Shown in pieces: positions 1 through 6,247 of a DNA stretch of 6,247 nucleotides. Both the position numbers and the translations under genes were made by a program. Position 1 is the first letter of the stretch. Every line of letters begins with the position of its first letter. This stretch comes from Tannerella sp. (GTDB lineage Bacteria; Bacteroidota; Bacteroidia; Bacteroidales; Tannerellaceae), in assembly GCA_031262895.1 (NCBI GenBank), contig JAISGW010000023.1, positions 1 to 6,247 of the forward strand. Direction: 5' to 3'. The notes under the pieces are model-generated. The model saw nothing but the letters and a program-made list of their open reading frames with translations, made no database searches and had not been told where the DNA came from.

Positions 1-1338
1 GGGACGGGAAGGCGGCAACCCAAAGGTACGCATAATTTCCTCGCCGCTGACGGGCGGCTGGAAATTGCGGATGCGGTCTTTTTCCTCTATGGAAGCCAGC
101 TTTTGCCGCACCAGTTGGAAATTAGACAAGAAACGTTTCACCTTCTCGGGGTTCTTGCTGGTGATGTCGGCTTCGCAAAGGAGCATCAGGTCGTCGATGT
201 CGTCGCCGGCATCGAAAAGCAGGCGGCGGATAGCCGAGTCGGTGACTTCGTCGTCGGAAAGCACGATGGGACGCATGTGCAAGTCGACCATTTTTTGCAC
301 GTATTTGAGGCGTTCGTCGACAGGCAGGCGCAGGCGGCGGAAAAGGGCGGGCAGCATCTGCTTGCCCACGTAATTATGGTTGTGGAAAGTCCAGCCGACG
401 CGGTTGTCCCAGCGTTTGGTGCGCGGCTTGCCGATGTCGTGCAAAAGGGCGCTCCATCGGAGCCAGAGCTTGTCGGACTGTTTGGCGAGCCGGTCGAGCA
501 CCAGCAAGGTGTGGGCGAAATTGTCCTTATGCCCAATGCCCTCGCGCGTCTCCACGCCCTTGAGGGCGGAGAGTTCGGGAAGGATAAGTTCCAGTATGCC
601 CGTCTTATCCATCAGGTCGAAGCCGATGGAAGGTTTGGCCGAAGCCATGATTTTCTGCAATTCGTCGAGGATGCGCTCGGGGGAAACGACATAGGAACCG
701 TCGGCGTTCTGCTCGACGAGGCGTTTACGGTTGCGGGCGATGGCGTCGAAGGTGTCCGGTTCGATGAAGAAGCCCAGTTGCGAGGCGAAACGCAGAGCGC
801 GCATCATCCGCAGGGGATCGTCGGAGAAAGTGAGGTCGGGGTCTAATGGCGTGCGGAGGCTGAGTTCCTCCATGTCGGCCAGCCCGTCGAAACGGTCTAT
901 GAGTTCGCCATAGCCCTTCCCCGGATTGAGGGCGACGGCCATGGCGTTGATGGTGAAATCGCGACGCGAGAGGTCGTCGTCCAAGGTACCGTCTTCCACG
1001 ACGGGCTTGTGGCTAGCATGCGAATAGGATTCGCGGCGGGCACCTACGAACTCCAGTTCCCAAGCCGGGGTTTTCACCTGCGCCGTACCGAAATTGCGGA
1101 AAACGGACAAGCGGGCCGTCCGCCCCGATTTACGGGCTACGGCCTGCGCCAGCTCAATGCCGCTGCCGACTACCACGATGTCTATGTCTTTAGATGGGCG
1201 ATGAAGGAAAAAGTCGCGCACATAACCGCCTACCACGTAGGCTTCCACTCCCAATTCGGCGGCGGCTTCGGCTATCAAAGGGAAAGGCTTCTTCGAAACA
1301 TGCTTCGCAAGCCGTTCCCTGTCCCAATCCATATACAT
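1..1338 (-). CDS. cca: CCA tRNA nucleotidyltransferase with HD domain (3' end cut off by window edge)
   Basis: This enzyme adds or repairs the 3'-terminal CCA of tRNAs from CTP and ATP in the cytoplasm, without a nucleic acid template. Reading the minus strand from 1338 gives 446 codons without a stop up to base 1, so the C-terminus lies outside; I expect only a few tens of residues to be missing. Visible motifs are GGYVRD (37-42), the metal-binding DIDIV (51-55, Asp51 and Asp53), RRDFTINAMA (125-134), DDPLRMMRALRFA (173-185, the EDxxR-type nucleotide-selecting motif) and ERILDE (221-226). These are the class II nucleotidyltransferase head and neck. An HD phosphohydrolase-type domain follows, with His276, HDIGKP (300-305) and His354. 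The protein begins MYMDWD; the second Met (base 1332) is an alternative start. No ATG lies upstream in frame before a stop that coincides with the ABC gene's stop codon. A poly(A) polymerase of the same superfamily is the main alternative, less likely given the HD domain layout. Confidence 0.95.
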   Translation of the reverse strand, partial: MYMDWDRERLAKHVSKKPFPLIAEAAAELGVEAYVVGGYVRDFFLHRPSKDIDIVVVGSGIELAQAVARKSGRTARLSVFRNFGTAQVKTPAWELEFVGARRESYSHASHKPVVEDGTLDDDLSRRDFTINAMAVALNPGKGYGELIDRFDGLADMEELSLRTPLDPDLTFSDDPLRMMRALRFASQLGFFIEPDTFDAIARNRKRLVEQNADGSYVVSPERILDELQKIMASAKPSIGFDLMDKTGILELILPELSALKGVETREGIGHKDNFAHTLLVLDRLAKQSDKLWLRWSALLHDIGKPRTKRWDNRVGWTFHNHNYVGKQMLPALFRRLRLPVDERLKYVQKMVDLHMRPIVLSDDEVTDSAIRRLLFDAGDDIDDLMLLCEADITSKNPEKVKRFLSNFQLVRQKLASIEEKDRIRNFQPPVSGEEIMRTFGLPPSRP

Positions 1339-1362
1339 GCTCTTGCTTTCTAAATCCGGCTG

Positions 1363-1370
1363 CAAAGATA
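1363..1370 (-). promoter_or_regulatory. Candidate Bacteroidetes -7 promoter box (TATCTTTG) for cca
   Basis: The minus strand reads TATCTTTG, an exact match to the TAnnTTTG -7 element of Bacteroidetes primary-sigma promoters. It sits in the 42-base gap between the ABC transporter stop and the cca start, 24 bases upstream of the ATG, so an mRNA from here would have a very short leader. No TTTG is visible at the usual -33 distance; that position reads ATGCAAAG on the minus strand. The call therefore rests on one short motif and its placement. Confidence 0.4.
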
Positions 1371-1380
1371 AGCAATCCGC

Positions 1381-3228
1381 TTAGAAGCTTTGCATGTCGC
1401 AAAGGTGCTTGTAATAGCCGCCCAGACGGATGAGTTCCTCGTGGCGGCCGCGCTCCACAATTTGCCCTTCGTGCATGACGCAAATCTCGTCGGCATTGCG
1501 AATGGTGGACAGGCGGTGGGCGATGACGATAGCCGTGCGGCCCGACATGAGGCGCTCAAGGGCGTCCTGCACCAAACGTTCGGACTCGGTATCAAGGGCG
1601 GAAGTTGCCTCGTCGAGTATCAGGATGGGAGGATTCTTCAGTACGGCGCGGGCGATGCTGATACGTTGGCGCTGGCCGCCGGAGAGTTTGCCGCCCCGGT
1701 CGCCGATATTGGTCTGGTAGCCGTGTTCGGTGGCCATGATAAAGTCGTGCGCGTTAGCGATGCGGGCAGCCCGTTCCACTTCCTCCTGCGTGGCCTGCTC
1801 AACGCCGAAGGCGATGTTGTTGAAGAAGGTATCGTTGAAAAGGATAGCTTCCTGGTTGACGTTGCCCATCAAGCCGCGCAAGTCCTGGAGCGCAGCCTCG
1901 CGTATGTCGAGGCCGTCGATAGTAATGCTGCCCTTGGTGAGGTCGTAAAAGCGGGGCAACAAGTCGACCAGCGAACTCTTCCCCGAGCCGGATTGGCCGA
2001 CTAAGGCCACTGTCTTCCCTTTCGGGACAATCAGGTTGACGTCGCGCAGCACCCAGTCGTCGGCATATCTGAACCAGACCCCCCGGTAAGCGATTTCGTG
2101 CTCAAGGCGAATGGGCTTCGGATGCGCGGGGCTGGTGATGTCGGTCTCCGCCTTCAATATCTTGTCGATGCGCACCATCGAAGCCAAACCCTTTTGGATA
2201 GCATAGCCGGCCTTGGTCAGGTCTTTGGCCGGATTGATGATGCTGTAAAAAATAACCAAGTAATAGATAAAGGTAGAAGCATCGATAGGGCTGCTGTTGC
2301 CCAGGATAAGGCTGCCCCCGTACCAAAGGACGACGGCGATGGTGGCCGTGCCGAGGAACTCGCTCATCGGATGCGCCATCTGCTGGCGGCGGTATATGCG
2401 GTTGGTCGTGCGGCGGAAGGTCTCATTGCTCTCCTCGAAGCGGCGTATGATTTTCTTCTCGGCGTTGAAGGCTTTGATAATGCGCAGGCCCGAAAGGGTT
2501 TCCTCGATTTGGCTCATCAGGTAACCCAACTGGTTCTGGCCGAGCAGCGACTTACGCTTGAGGCTCCGCCCTACCCGCCCGATGAGGTAGCCCGCCACGG
2601 GGAGCAGGACGAGCACGAAAAGGGTCAGTTGCCAGCTGATGACGAACATGCCGATGAGATACACGCAGATGAGGATAGGGTTCTTGAAGAACATGTCGAG
2701 AGAACTCATGACCGAGGCCTCAATTTCGTTCACGTCGCCGGAAATGCGGGCGATGATGTCGCCCTTGCGTTCCTCGGAGAAGAAGGAAAGGGATAGCTGC
2801 GTGATTTTGCGGTTGATTTGGTTGCGTATGTCGCGCACCACACCCGTGCGGAGGGGTATCATGAAAAAGGAAGCCAGGTAAGTGGCCGAAGTCTTCAGGA
2901 AAGTCATCACGATGAGGAAGACACCCAGCATGACGAGCGTGAAGGAGCCGCCCTGCGTGACCATCAGCTCGCTGATATAGGCGAAGAAGTTGTTCTTCAG
3001 CAAAGCCGGCAACTGCTTCCAGAACTCTGCGTCCATGGGCGCCCAATGCCAAGGCAGGAAGGTGTACAGCGTGTGGTCGGTTTTGAACAGTAGGTTCAAA
3101 ATGGGAATGATGAGGGCAAAAGAAAAGAGGTTCAATATGGCCGAGAGCAGGTTGAAGACCACGTTCAGGGCGAGGAACCTCTTGTAGGGCGGCACAAAGC
3201 GTTTGAGCACGCGGAGGAAATCTTTCAT
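1381..3228 (-). CDS. MsbA-like ABC exporter, fused permease and ATPase
   Basis: This 615-residue protein is an inner-membrane type IV ABC exporter half-transporter that would act as a homodimer, driving export by ATP hydrolysis. The N-terminal half holds about six membrane helices (roughly 17-48, 97-122, 175-197, 200-222, 292-312, 318-335). The C-terminal ATPase domain (about 375-615) is intact: an aromatic A-loop residue at Tyr388, Walker A GQSGSGKSS (411-419), Q-loop Gln459, signature LSGGQ (515-519), Walker B ILILDE (535-540), D-loop SALD (543-546) and switch His571. All catalytic residues are present, so it should be active. The family includes MsbA, which flips lipid A, as well as many lipid, peptide and drug exporters; the substrate cannot be read from sequence. 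It is slightly longer than E. coli MsbA, mainly through a longer loop after helix 1. An in-frame TAA directly precedes the ATG, which fixes the start. The upstream bases are AT-rich, with no Shine-Dalgarno sequence. Confidence 0.95.
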   Translation of the reverse strand: MKDFLRVLKRFVPPYKRFLALNVVFNLLSAILNLFSFALIIPILNLLFKTDHTLYTFLPWHWAPMDAEFWKQLPALLKNNFFAYISELMVTQGGSFTLVMLGVFLIVMTFLKTSATYLASFFMIPLRTGVVRDIRNQINRKITQLSLSFFSEERKGDIIARISGDVNEIEASVMSSLDMFFKNPILICVYLIGMFVISWQLTLFVLVLLPVAGYLIGRVGRSLKRKSLLGQNQLGYLMSQIEETLSGLRIIKAFNAEKKIIRRFEESNETFRRTTNRIYRRQQMAHPMSEFLGTATIAVVLWYGGSLILGNSSPIDASTFIYYLVIFYSIINPAKDLTKAGYAIQKGLASMVRIDKILKAETDITSPAHPKPIRLEHEIAYRGVWFRYADDWVLRDVNLIVPKGKTVALVGQSGSGKSSLVDLLPRFYDLTKGSITIDGLDIREAALQDLRGLMGNVNQEAILFNDTFFNNIAFGVEQATQEEVERAARIANAHDFIMATEHGYQTNIGDRGGKLSGGQRQRISIARAVLKNPPILILDEATSALDTESERLVQDALERLMSGRTAIVIAHRLSTIRNADEICVMHEGQIVERGRHEELIRLGGYYKHLCDMQSF

Positions 3229-3254
3229 TTAAAACAAGCGTTAATTTCAGGGCG

Positions 3255-3261
3255 CAAGTTA
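3255..3261 (-). promoter_or_regulatory. Weak, degenerate -7-like box before the ABC exporter
   Basis: In the 55-base gap between panB and the ABC exporter the minus strand reads TAACTTG followed by CGCC. This resembles TAnnTTTG with one T missing and lies 26 bases upstream of the exporter ATG, a spacing close to that of the exact box before cca. No -33 TTTG is apparent. The exporter could equally be expressed by read-through from panB. Confidence 0.2.
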
Positions 3262-3283
3262 GTCAATTTCCTCCGCGCTTTCC

Positions 3284-4108
3284 TTAATACTGCTCTTTCT
3301 CGTTCGGGAAATCCCCGCGTTTGATGTCTTCTATATAACACTGGACAGCCTGGGTGATGTCGTCGCGCAGGTTGGCATAACGGCGGAGGAAACGCGGCGA
3401 GAAGCCGCTGGTGATGCCCAACATGTCCTGCATGACCAAGACCTGCCCGTCGACACCGCCCCCGGCACCTATGCCGATGATGGGAATACTGCGTTCCTGA
3501 GCCACTTTGGCGCCTAAGGCGGCGGGTATCTTCTCCAAAGTGATGCCGAAGCAGCCGATTTCTTCCAGCATCCGGGCGTCGTCTACCAGTTTGGCGGCCT
3601 CAGCCTCCTCCTTGGCGCGCACCGTGTAGGTACCGAACTTGTTGATGGATTGCGGCGTCAAGCCCAGATGCCCCATGACGGGGATACCGGCCGAAAGGAT
3701 GCATTCGATGGATTCGCGCACTTCGGAGCCGCCCTCTATCTTCAAGGCATCTACATGGCTCTCCTTCATGATGCGGATGGCCGACTCAATGGCCTTGCGC
3801 GGGTCGCCCTGGTAACTGCCGAAGGGCATGTCGCAAATGACCAGCGCCCGCTTGGCGGCTTTCATCACCGACTTGGCATGGTAAATCATCTGGTCAAGCG
3901 TGATGGGCAGGGTCGTCGTATTGCCGGCCATCACGTTCGAGGCCGAATCGCCCACAAGGATGACGTCCATCCCCGCCTCATCGATAATCTGGGCCATCGA
4001 ATAATCGTAGGCCGTGAGCATGGATATTTTTTCGCCCTTTTGCTTCATTTCAATCAGCCGGTGGGTAGTCACCTTCCTGTTTTCCGTATCCCGTTTTGCT
4101 ACTGACAT
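3284..4108 (-). CDS. panB: 3-methyl-2-oxobutanoate (ketopantoate) hydroxymethyltransferase
   Basis: PanB transfers a one-carbon unit from 5,10-methylene-tetrahydrofolate to 2-oxoisovalerate, giving ketopantoate, the first committed step towards pantothenate and coenzyme A, in the cytoplasm. The protein has 274 residues, close to the family's usual 260-280, and forms a TIM barrel, usually assembled as a decamer. Family landmarks run in order: LTAYDYSMA (31-39), LVGDS with metal ligand Asp54, ICDMPFGSY with metal ligand Asp93, KIEGG with Glu125, GHLGLTPQS (146-154), the catalytic Glu192 in ITLEKIP, and IGIGAG (211-216) followed by DGQVLVM. Every expected active-site residue is present. An in-frame TAA four codons' width or less upstream (TAA ACC ATG) fixes the start. 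It lies 89 bases after the helicase gene and has its own candidate promoter. No panC, panD or panE is visible nearby, so the rest of the pathway must be encoded elsewhere. Confidence 0.97.
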   Translation of the reverse strand: MSVAKRDTENRKVTTHRLIEMKQKGEKISMLTAYDYSMAQIIDEAGMDVILVGDSASNVMAGNTTTLPITLDQMIYHAKSVMKAAKRALVICDMPFGSYQGDPRKAIESAIRIMKESHVDALKIEGGSEVRESIECILSAGIPVMGHLGLTPQSINKFGTYTVRAKEEAEAAKLVDDARMLEEIGCFGITLEKIPAALGAKVAQERSIPIIGIGAGGGVDGQVLVMQDMLGITSGFSPRFLRRYANLRDDITQAVQCYIEDIKRGDFPNEKEQY

Positions 4109-4166
4109 GGTTTATTGTTCTATCATTTAATTAATAAGTACCGCTTGTAATTCATAAAATCGTCCG

Positions 4167-4174
4167 CAAAGGTA
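4167..4174 (-). promoter_or_regulatory. Candidate Bacteroidetes -7 promoter box (TACCTTTG) for panB
   Basis: The minus strand reads TACCTTTG, an exact match to TAnnTTTG, in the gap between the helicase stop and the panB start. A transcript would begin near 4160 and carry a roughly 50-base AT-rich leader. The nearest upstream TTTG (4186-4189) is only 11 bases away, too close for a normal -33 element, and another overlapping the helicase stop codon is slightly too far (24 bases). Motif and location support it; the missing well-spaced -33 box limits certainty. Confidence 0.45.
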
Positions 4175-4197
4175 GGGAGTTTCTACAAAAAGTGTAA

Positions 4198-6247
4198 TCA
4201 AAGGACTTTCAGACGGGCGTATTTGAGGATAAGGCGTTTGGTGCCGGCATTGTCGAAATGGATGATGGCACTCGCATCGCTTCCGTCGACGTTCACCTCG
4301 GCCACCGTGCCGTGGCCGAAACGTTCGTGTTGTATTTCCATCCCCACGGCCAATTGTTCGGGTCGGAGGAGTCCGAAGCCGGGGCTTGCCGGACGGGGCA
4401 GGCTGCTTGCCCGCGGACGGAAAGTTTGGCGCTGTACTTGCGGGGGCGTCGCCTGCCTCCGCAAAGCATTGCCGGGGTCGGGGGCCTGCCCGTTTATCTC
4501 AAGGTAGTCGGTATCCAGGTCGGAAAGGAAGCGGCTGGGGAGGCAGGGACTGGAGGCGCCGTTGCGGAAACGGCTTTTCGAATAGGTAAGGATGCAGTTT
4601 TCCATGGCGCGCGTCATGGCCACGTAAAACAGTCGCCGCTCCTCTTCCAGGCCCCTGGGGTTGTCTTTGACATGCGAGGAAGGGAAGAGTTCTTCCTCCA
4701 AACCGGCCACGAAGACGTTTTTGAACTCCAGCCCTTTGGCGGAATGCACGGTCATCAGGGTGACCGTGTCGGCCTCGGCGTCCTGTTTGCCGTCCTGGTC
4801 GGTGTAAAGGGATACTTCGGAAAGGTAATCGGCCAGCGTAGCCGGCTCAAGCCCTTCCTCCTGGCGGGCGTTATCGAAATCGGCCATGCCCTTGAACAGC
4901 TCGTTGAGGTTTTCCATGCGGGTGGCATTTTCCAAGCTCCGGTCTTGCTGGAATTCCTGTAACATGCCGTTTTGATGTATGGTCAAGGCGGCCAGCTTGT
5001 CTATGGGCAAGTCCCCGTTTTGCTTCATCAGGCCTTGCATCATTTCATGGAAGGCGCGGAGTTTGGCCAGCGTCCCGCCATTGAATTTCAAGCCGCAGGC
5101 GGCCGGGTCGGAAAGCACTGCCCAAGGGCTGAGTGCGTGTTGCGCAGCGGCCGTAAGCAGCTTGCCCACGGTCGTATCGCCTATCCCCCGCGCCGGGTAA
5201 TTGATGATACGTTTGAAGGCTTCTTCGTCGTGCGGGTTTACTATGAGGCGGAGATAAGCAATCAGGTCCTTGATTTCCTTCCGCTGGTAAAAGGAAAAGC
5301 CGCCATAGACGCGGTAAGGCACGCCCCGTTTGCGGAAAGTCTCTTCCAAAATACGCGACTGGGCGTTGATGCGGTAGAGCACGGCGAAGTCGTTGTACAG
5401 GTAATGGCCGCGCCCCATGCGCATCTCCTGAATTTTGGAGACGATGATGTAAGCCTCCTCGTAATCGGAATAGGAGGAGAGTACCTGCACCTTGTTGCCG
5501 GCTTCCTTTTTCGAATAAACGTTCTTTTGTATCTGCTTCGTATTCTTGTGGATGAGGCTGTTGGCAGCGTTCACGATGTTCTGCGTGGAGCGGTAGTTGC
5601 GTTCGAGCTTGAAGATGCGGCAACCGGGGAACTGGTTTTTGAATTGCAGGATGTTGTCGATGTTGGCGCCCCGAAAGGAATAGATGCTCTGGGCATCGTC
5701 ACCGACCACACAGATGCGGTGGTGTCCTTCGGAAAGGCGTTGCACGATGAGGTGCTGGGCAAAGTTCGTGTCCTGATACTCGTCGACCAGTATGTATTGA
5801 AATTGTCCCGCATAATTAGCCAGGATATCGGGCTTATCGCGGAAGAGGATATTGGTTTGCAGCAGCAGGTCGTCGAAGTCCATAGCGCCGGCCTGAAAGC
5901 AGCGGTTCTGGTAACGTTCGTATATTTCGCGCAAGAGGGGCATCTTGACGCGCAGGTCGTCTTCCTGCAAATCCTTGTCGCGGGTATATGCGGCGCTGGT
6001 AATGAGGGCGTTCTTGGCACGGGAGATACGGCTCTGCACCGCACGCGGGTTGTACTGTTTATCATCAAGTTGCAGCTCCTTGATGATGGCCTTGATAAGG
6101 TTGCGCGAATCGTCGCTGTCGTAAATGGTAAAGTCGGAGGAATAACCCAGTTTGTCGGCTTCCTTACGCAGAATACGTGAAAAGATGGAGTGGAAGGTAC
6201 CCATCCAAAGATGGCGGGCTACGTCCTCGCCGGTCAGGACGGCGATG
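4198..6247 (-). CDS. uvrD: UvrD/PcrA-type ATP-dependent DNA helicase (5' end cut off by window edge)
   Basis: This is a superfamily 1A 3'-to-5' DNA helicase of the UvrD/PcrA group, which acts in nucleotide excision repair, mismatch repair and removal of proteins from DNA. The reading frame is open to the window edge; 682 residues are visible, and roughly the first hundred, including Walker A (motif I), are missing. Counting from the first whole codon, the motifs are GTFHS (16-20, motif Ib region), DEYQDTN (155-161, Walker B/motif II), VVGDDAQSIYSFRGA (180-194, motif III), LERNYRS (214-220, motif IV), VTLMTVHSAKGLEF (495-508, motif V) and EEERRLFYVAMTRA (534-547 region, motif VI). A Pro/Arg/Gln-rich linker (about 585-632) leads to a C-terminal Tudor-like domain (633-682) of the kind that contacts RNA polymerase in UvrD and PcrA. 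An internal ATG at 6204 (MGTFHS) is not the true start, because the upstream in-frame residues IAVLTGEDVARHLW continue the family sequence. Rep is less likely because of the C-terminal domain. Confidence 0.95.
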   Translation of the reverse strand, partial: IAVLTGEDVARHLWMGTFHSIFSRILRKEADKLGYSSDFTIYDSDDSRNLIKAIIKELQLDDKQYNPRAVQSRISRAKNALITSAAYTRDKDLQEDDLRVKMPLLREIYERYQNRCFQAGAMDFDDLLLQTNILFRDKPDILANYAGQFQYILVDEYQDTNFAQHLIVQRLSEGHHRICVVGDDAQSIYSFRGANIDNILQFKNQFPGCRIFKLERNYRSTQNIVNAANSLIHKNTKQIQKNVYSKKEAGNKVQVLSSYSDYEEAYIIVSKIQEMRMGRGHYLYNDFAVLYRINAQSRILEETFRKRGVPYRVYGGFSFYQRKEIKDLIAYLRLIVNPHDEEAFKRIINYPARGIGDTTVGKLLTAAAQHALSPWAVLSDPAACGLKFNGGTLAKLRAFHEMMQGLMKQNGDLPIDKLAALTIHQNGMLQEFQQDRSLENATRMENLNELFKGMADFDNARQEEGLEPATLADYLSEVSLYTDQDGKQDAEADTVTLMTVHSAKGLEFKNVFVAGLEEELFPSSHVKDNPRGLEEERRLFYVAMTRAMENCILTYSKSRFRNGASSPCLPSRFLSDLDTDYLEINGQAPDPGNALRRQATPPQVQRQTFRPRASSLPRPASPGFGLLRPEQLAVGMEIQHERFGHGTVAEVNVDGSDASAIIHFDNAGTKRLILKYARLKVL

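Noticed and set aside
103..846. 247-codon plus-strand open frame opposite cca
   Set aside because: The minus strand encodes the complete set of CCA-enzyme motifs through this stretch, and the plus-strand product resembles no family I know. I treat it as a shadow.
1390..2796. Plus-strand open frames of 204 and 232 codons (1390-2004 and 2098-2796) opposite the ABC exporter
   Set aside because: They are antisense to the Walker A, signature and membrane segments of an intact exporter and show no domain of their own.
4127..4134. TTAATTAA palindrome in the panB leader, considered as an operator
   Set aside because: An eight-base AT palindrome in AT-rich leader DNA is expected by chance, and it has no flanking symmetry to suggest a protein-binding site.
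4173..4188. GTAG/CTAC inverted repeat just after the helicase stop, considered as a terminator
   Set aside because: The stem is only four base pairs with a seven-base loop and has no following T-run; the downstream CTAC half overlaps the putative panB -7 box.
4972..6180. 402-codon open frame on the plus strand opposite the helicase
   Set aside because: It lies entirely antisense to a frame containing all expected helicase motifs. Its translation shows no recognisable domain, and long antisense frames are common opposite GC-rich coding sequence.
6202..6204. ATG at the MGTFHS position as the helicase start
   Set aside because: The frame remains open upstream to the window edge, and a start here would remove the ATP-binding Walker A region needed for function.

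Overview
This window looks like chromosomal housekeeping DNA from a member of the Bacteroidetes, most likely Bacteroidales, with fairly GC-rich codon usage. Three things point there. None of the three visible starts has a convincing Shine-Dalgarno sequence. Matches to the Bacteroidetes -7 promoter element TAnnTTTG lie in the short gaps before two genes, with a degenerate version before a third. The protein sequences also have the texture of Bacteroidales homologues, a judgement made from memory of the families and not from a search.

All four genes lie on the minus strand, so transcription runs from high to low coordinates. In transcription order they are: a UvrD/PcrA-type DNA helicase, open at the right edge and missing its N-terminus (6247-4198); panB, ketopantoate hydroxymethyltransferase (4108-3284, complete); a full-length MsbA-like ABC exporter with fused membrane and ATPase domains (3228-1381, complete); and cca, the CCA-adding tRNA nucleotidyltransferase with an HD domain (1338-1, open at the left edge and missing only its extreme C-terminus). 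Both edge genes run to the window end without a stop.

The gaps are 89, 55 and 42 bases. Each holds an exact or degenerate -7 box, so this may be a string of same-strand genes with their own promoters and some read-through, not one strict operon. The products serve unrelated core jobs: DNA repair and replication, coenzyme A precursor synthesis, export of lipid or another hydrophobic substrate, and tRNA maturation. I see no functional pathway linking them.

I found no tRNA or rRNA gene, insertion sequence, CRISPR array, attachment site, convincing terminator hairpin or accessory system. No stretch over 300 bases lacks a gene. The long plus-strand open frames opposite these genes are best explained as shadows of the real coding strand. 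The findings are therefore modest: a recurring promoter-like element, a possible 10-codon leader ORF before panB, and some clade-type domain details. I do not see evidence for an undescribed biological system here.
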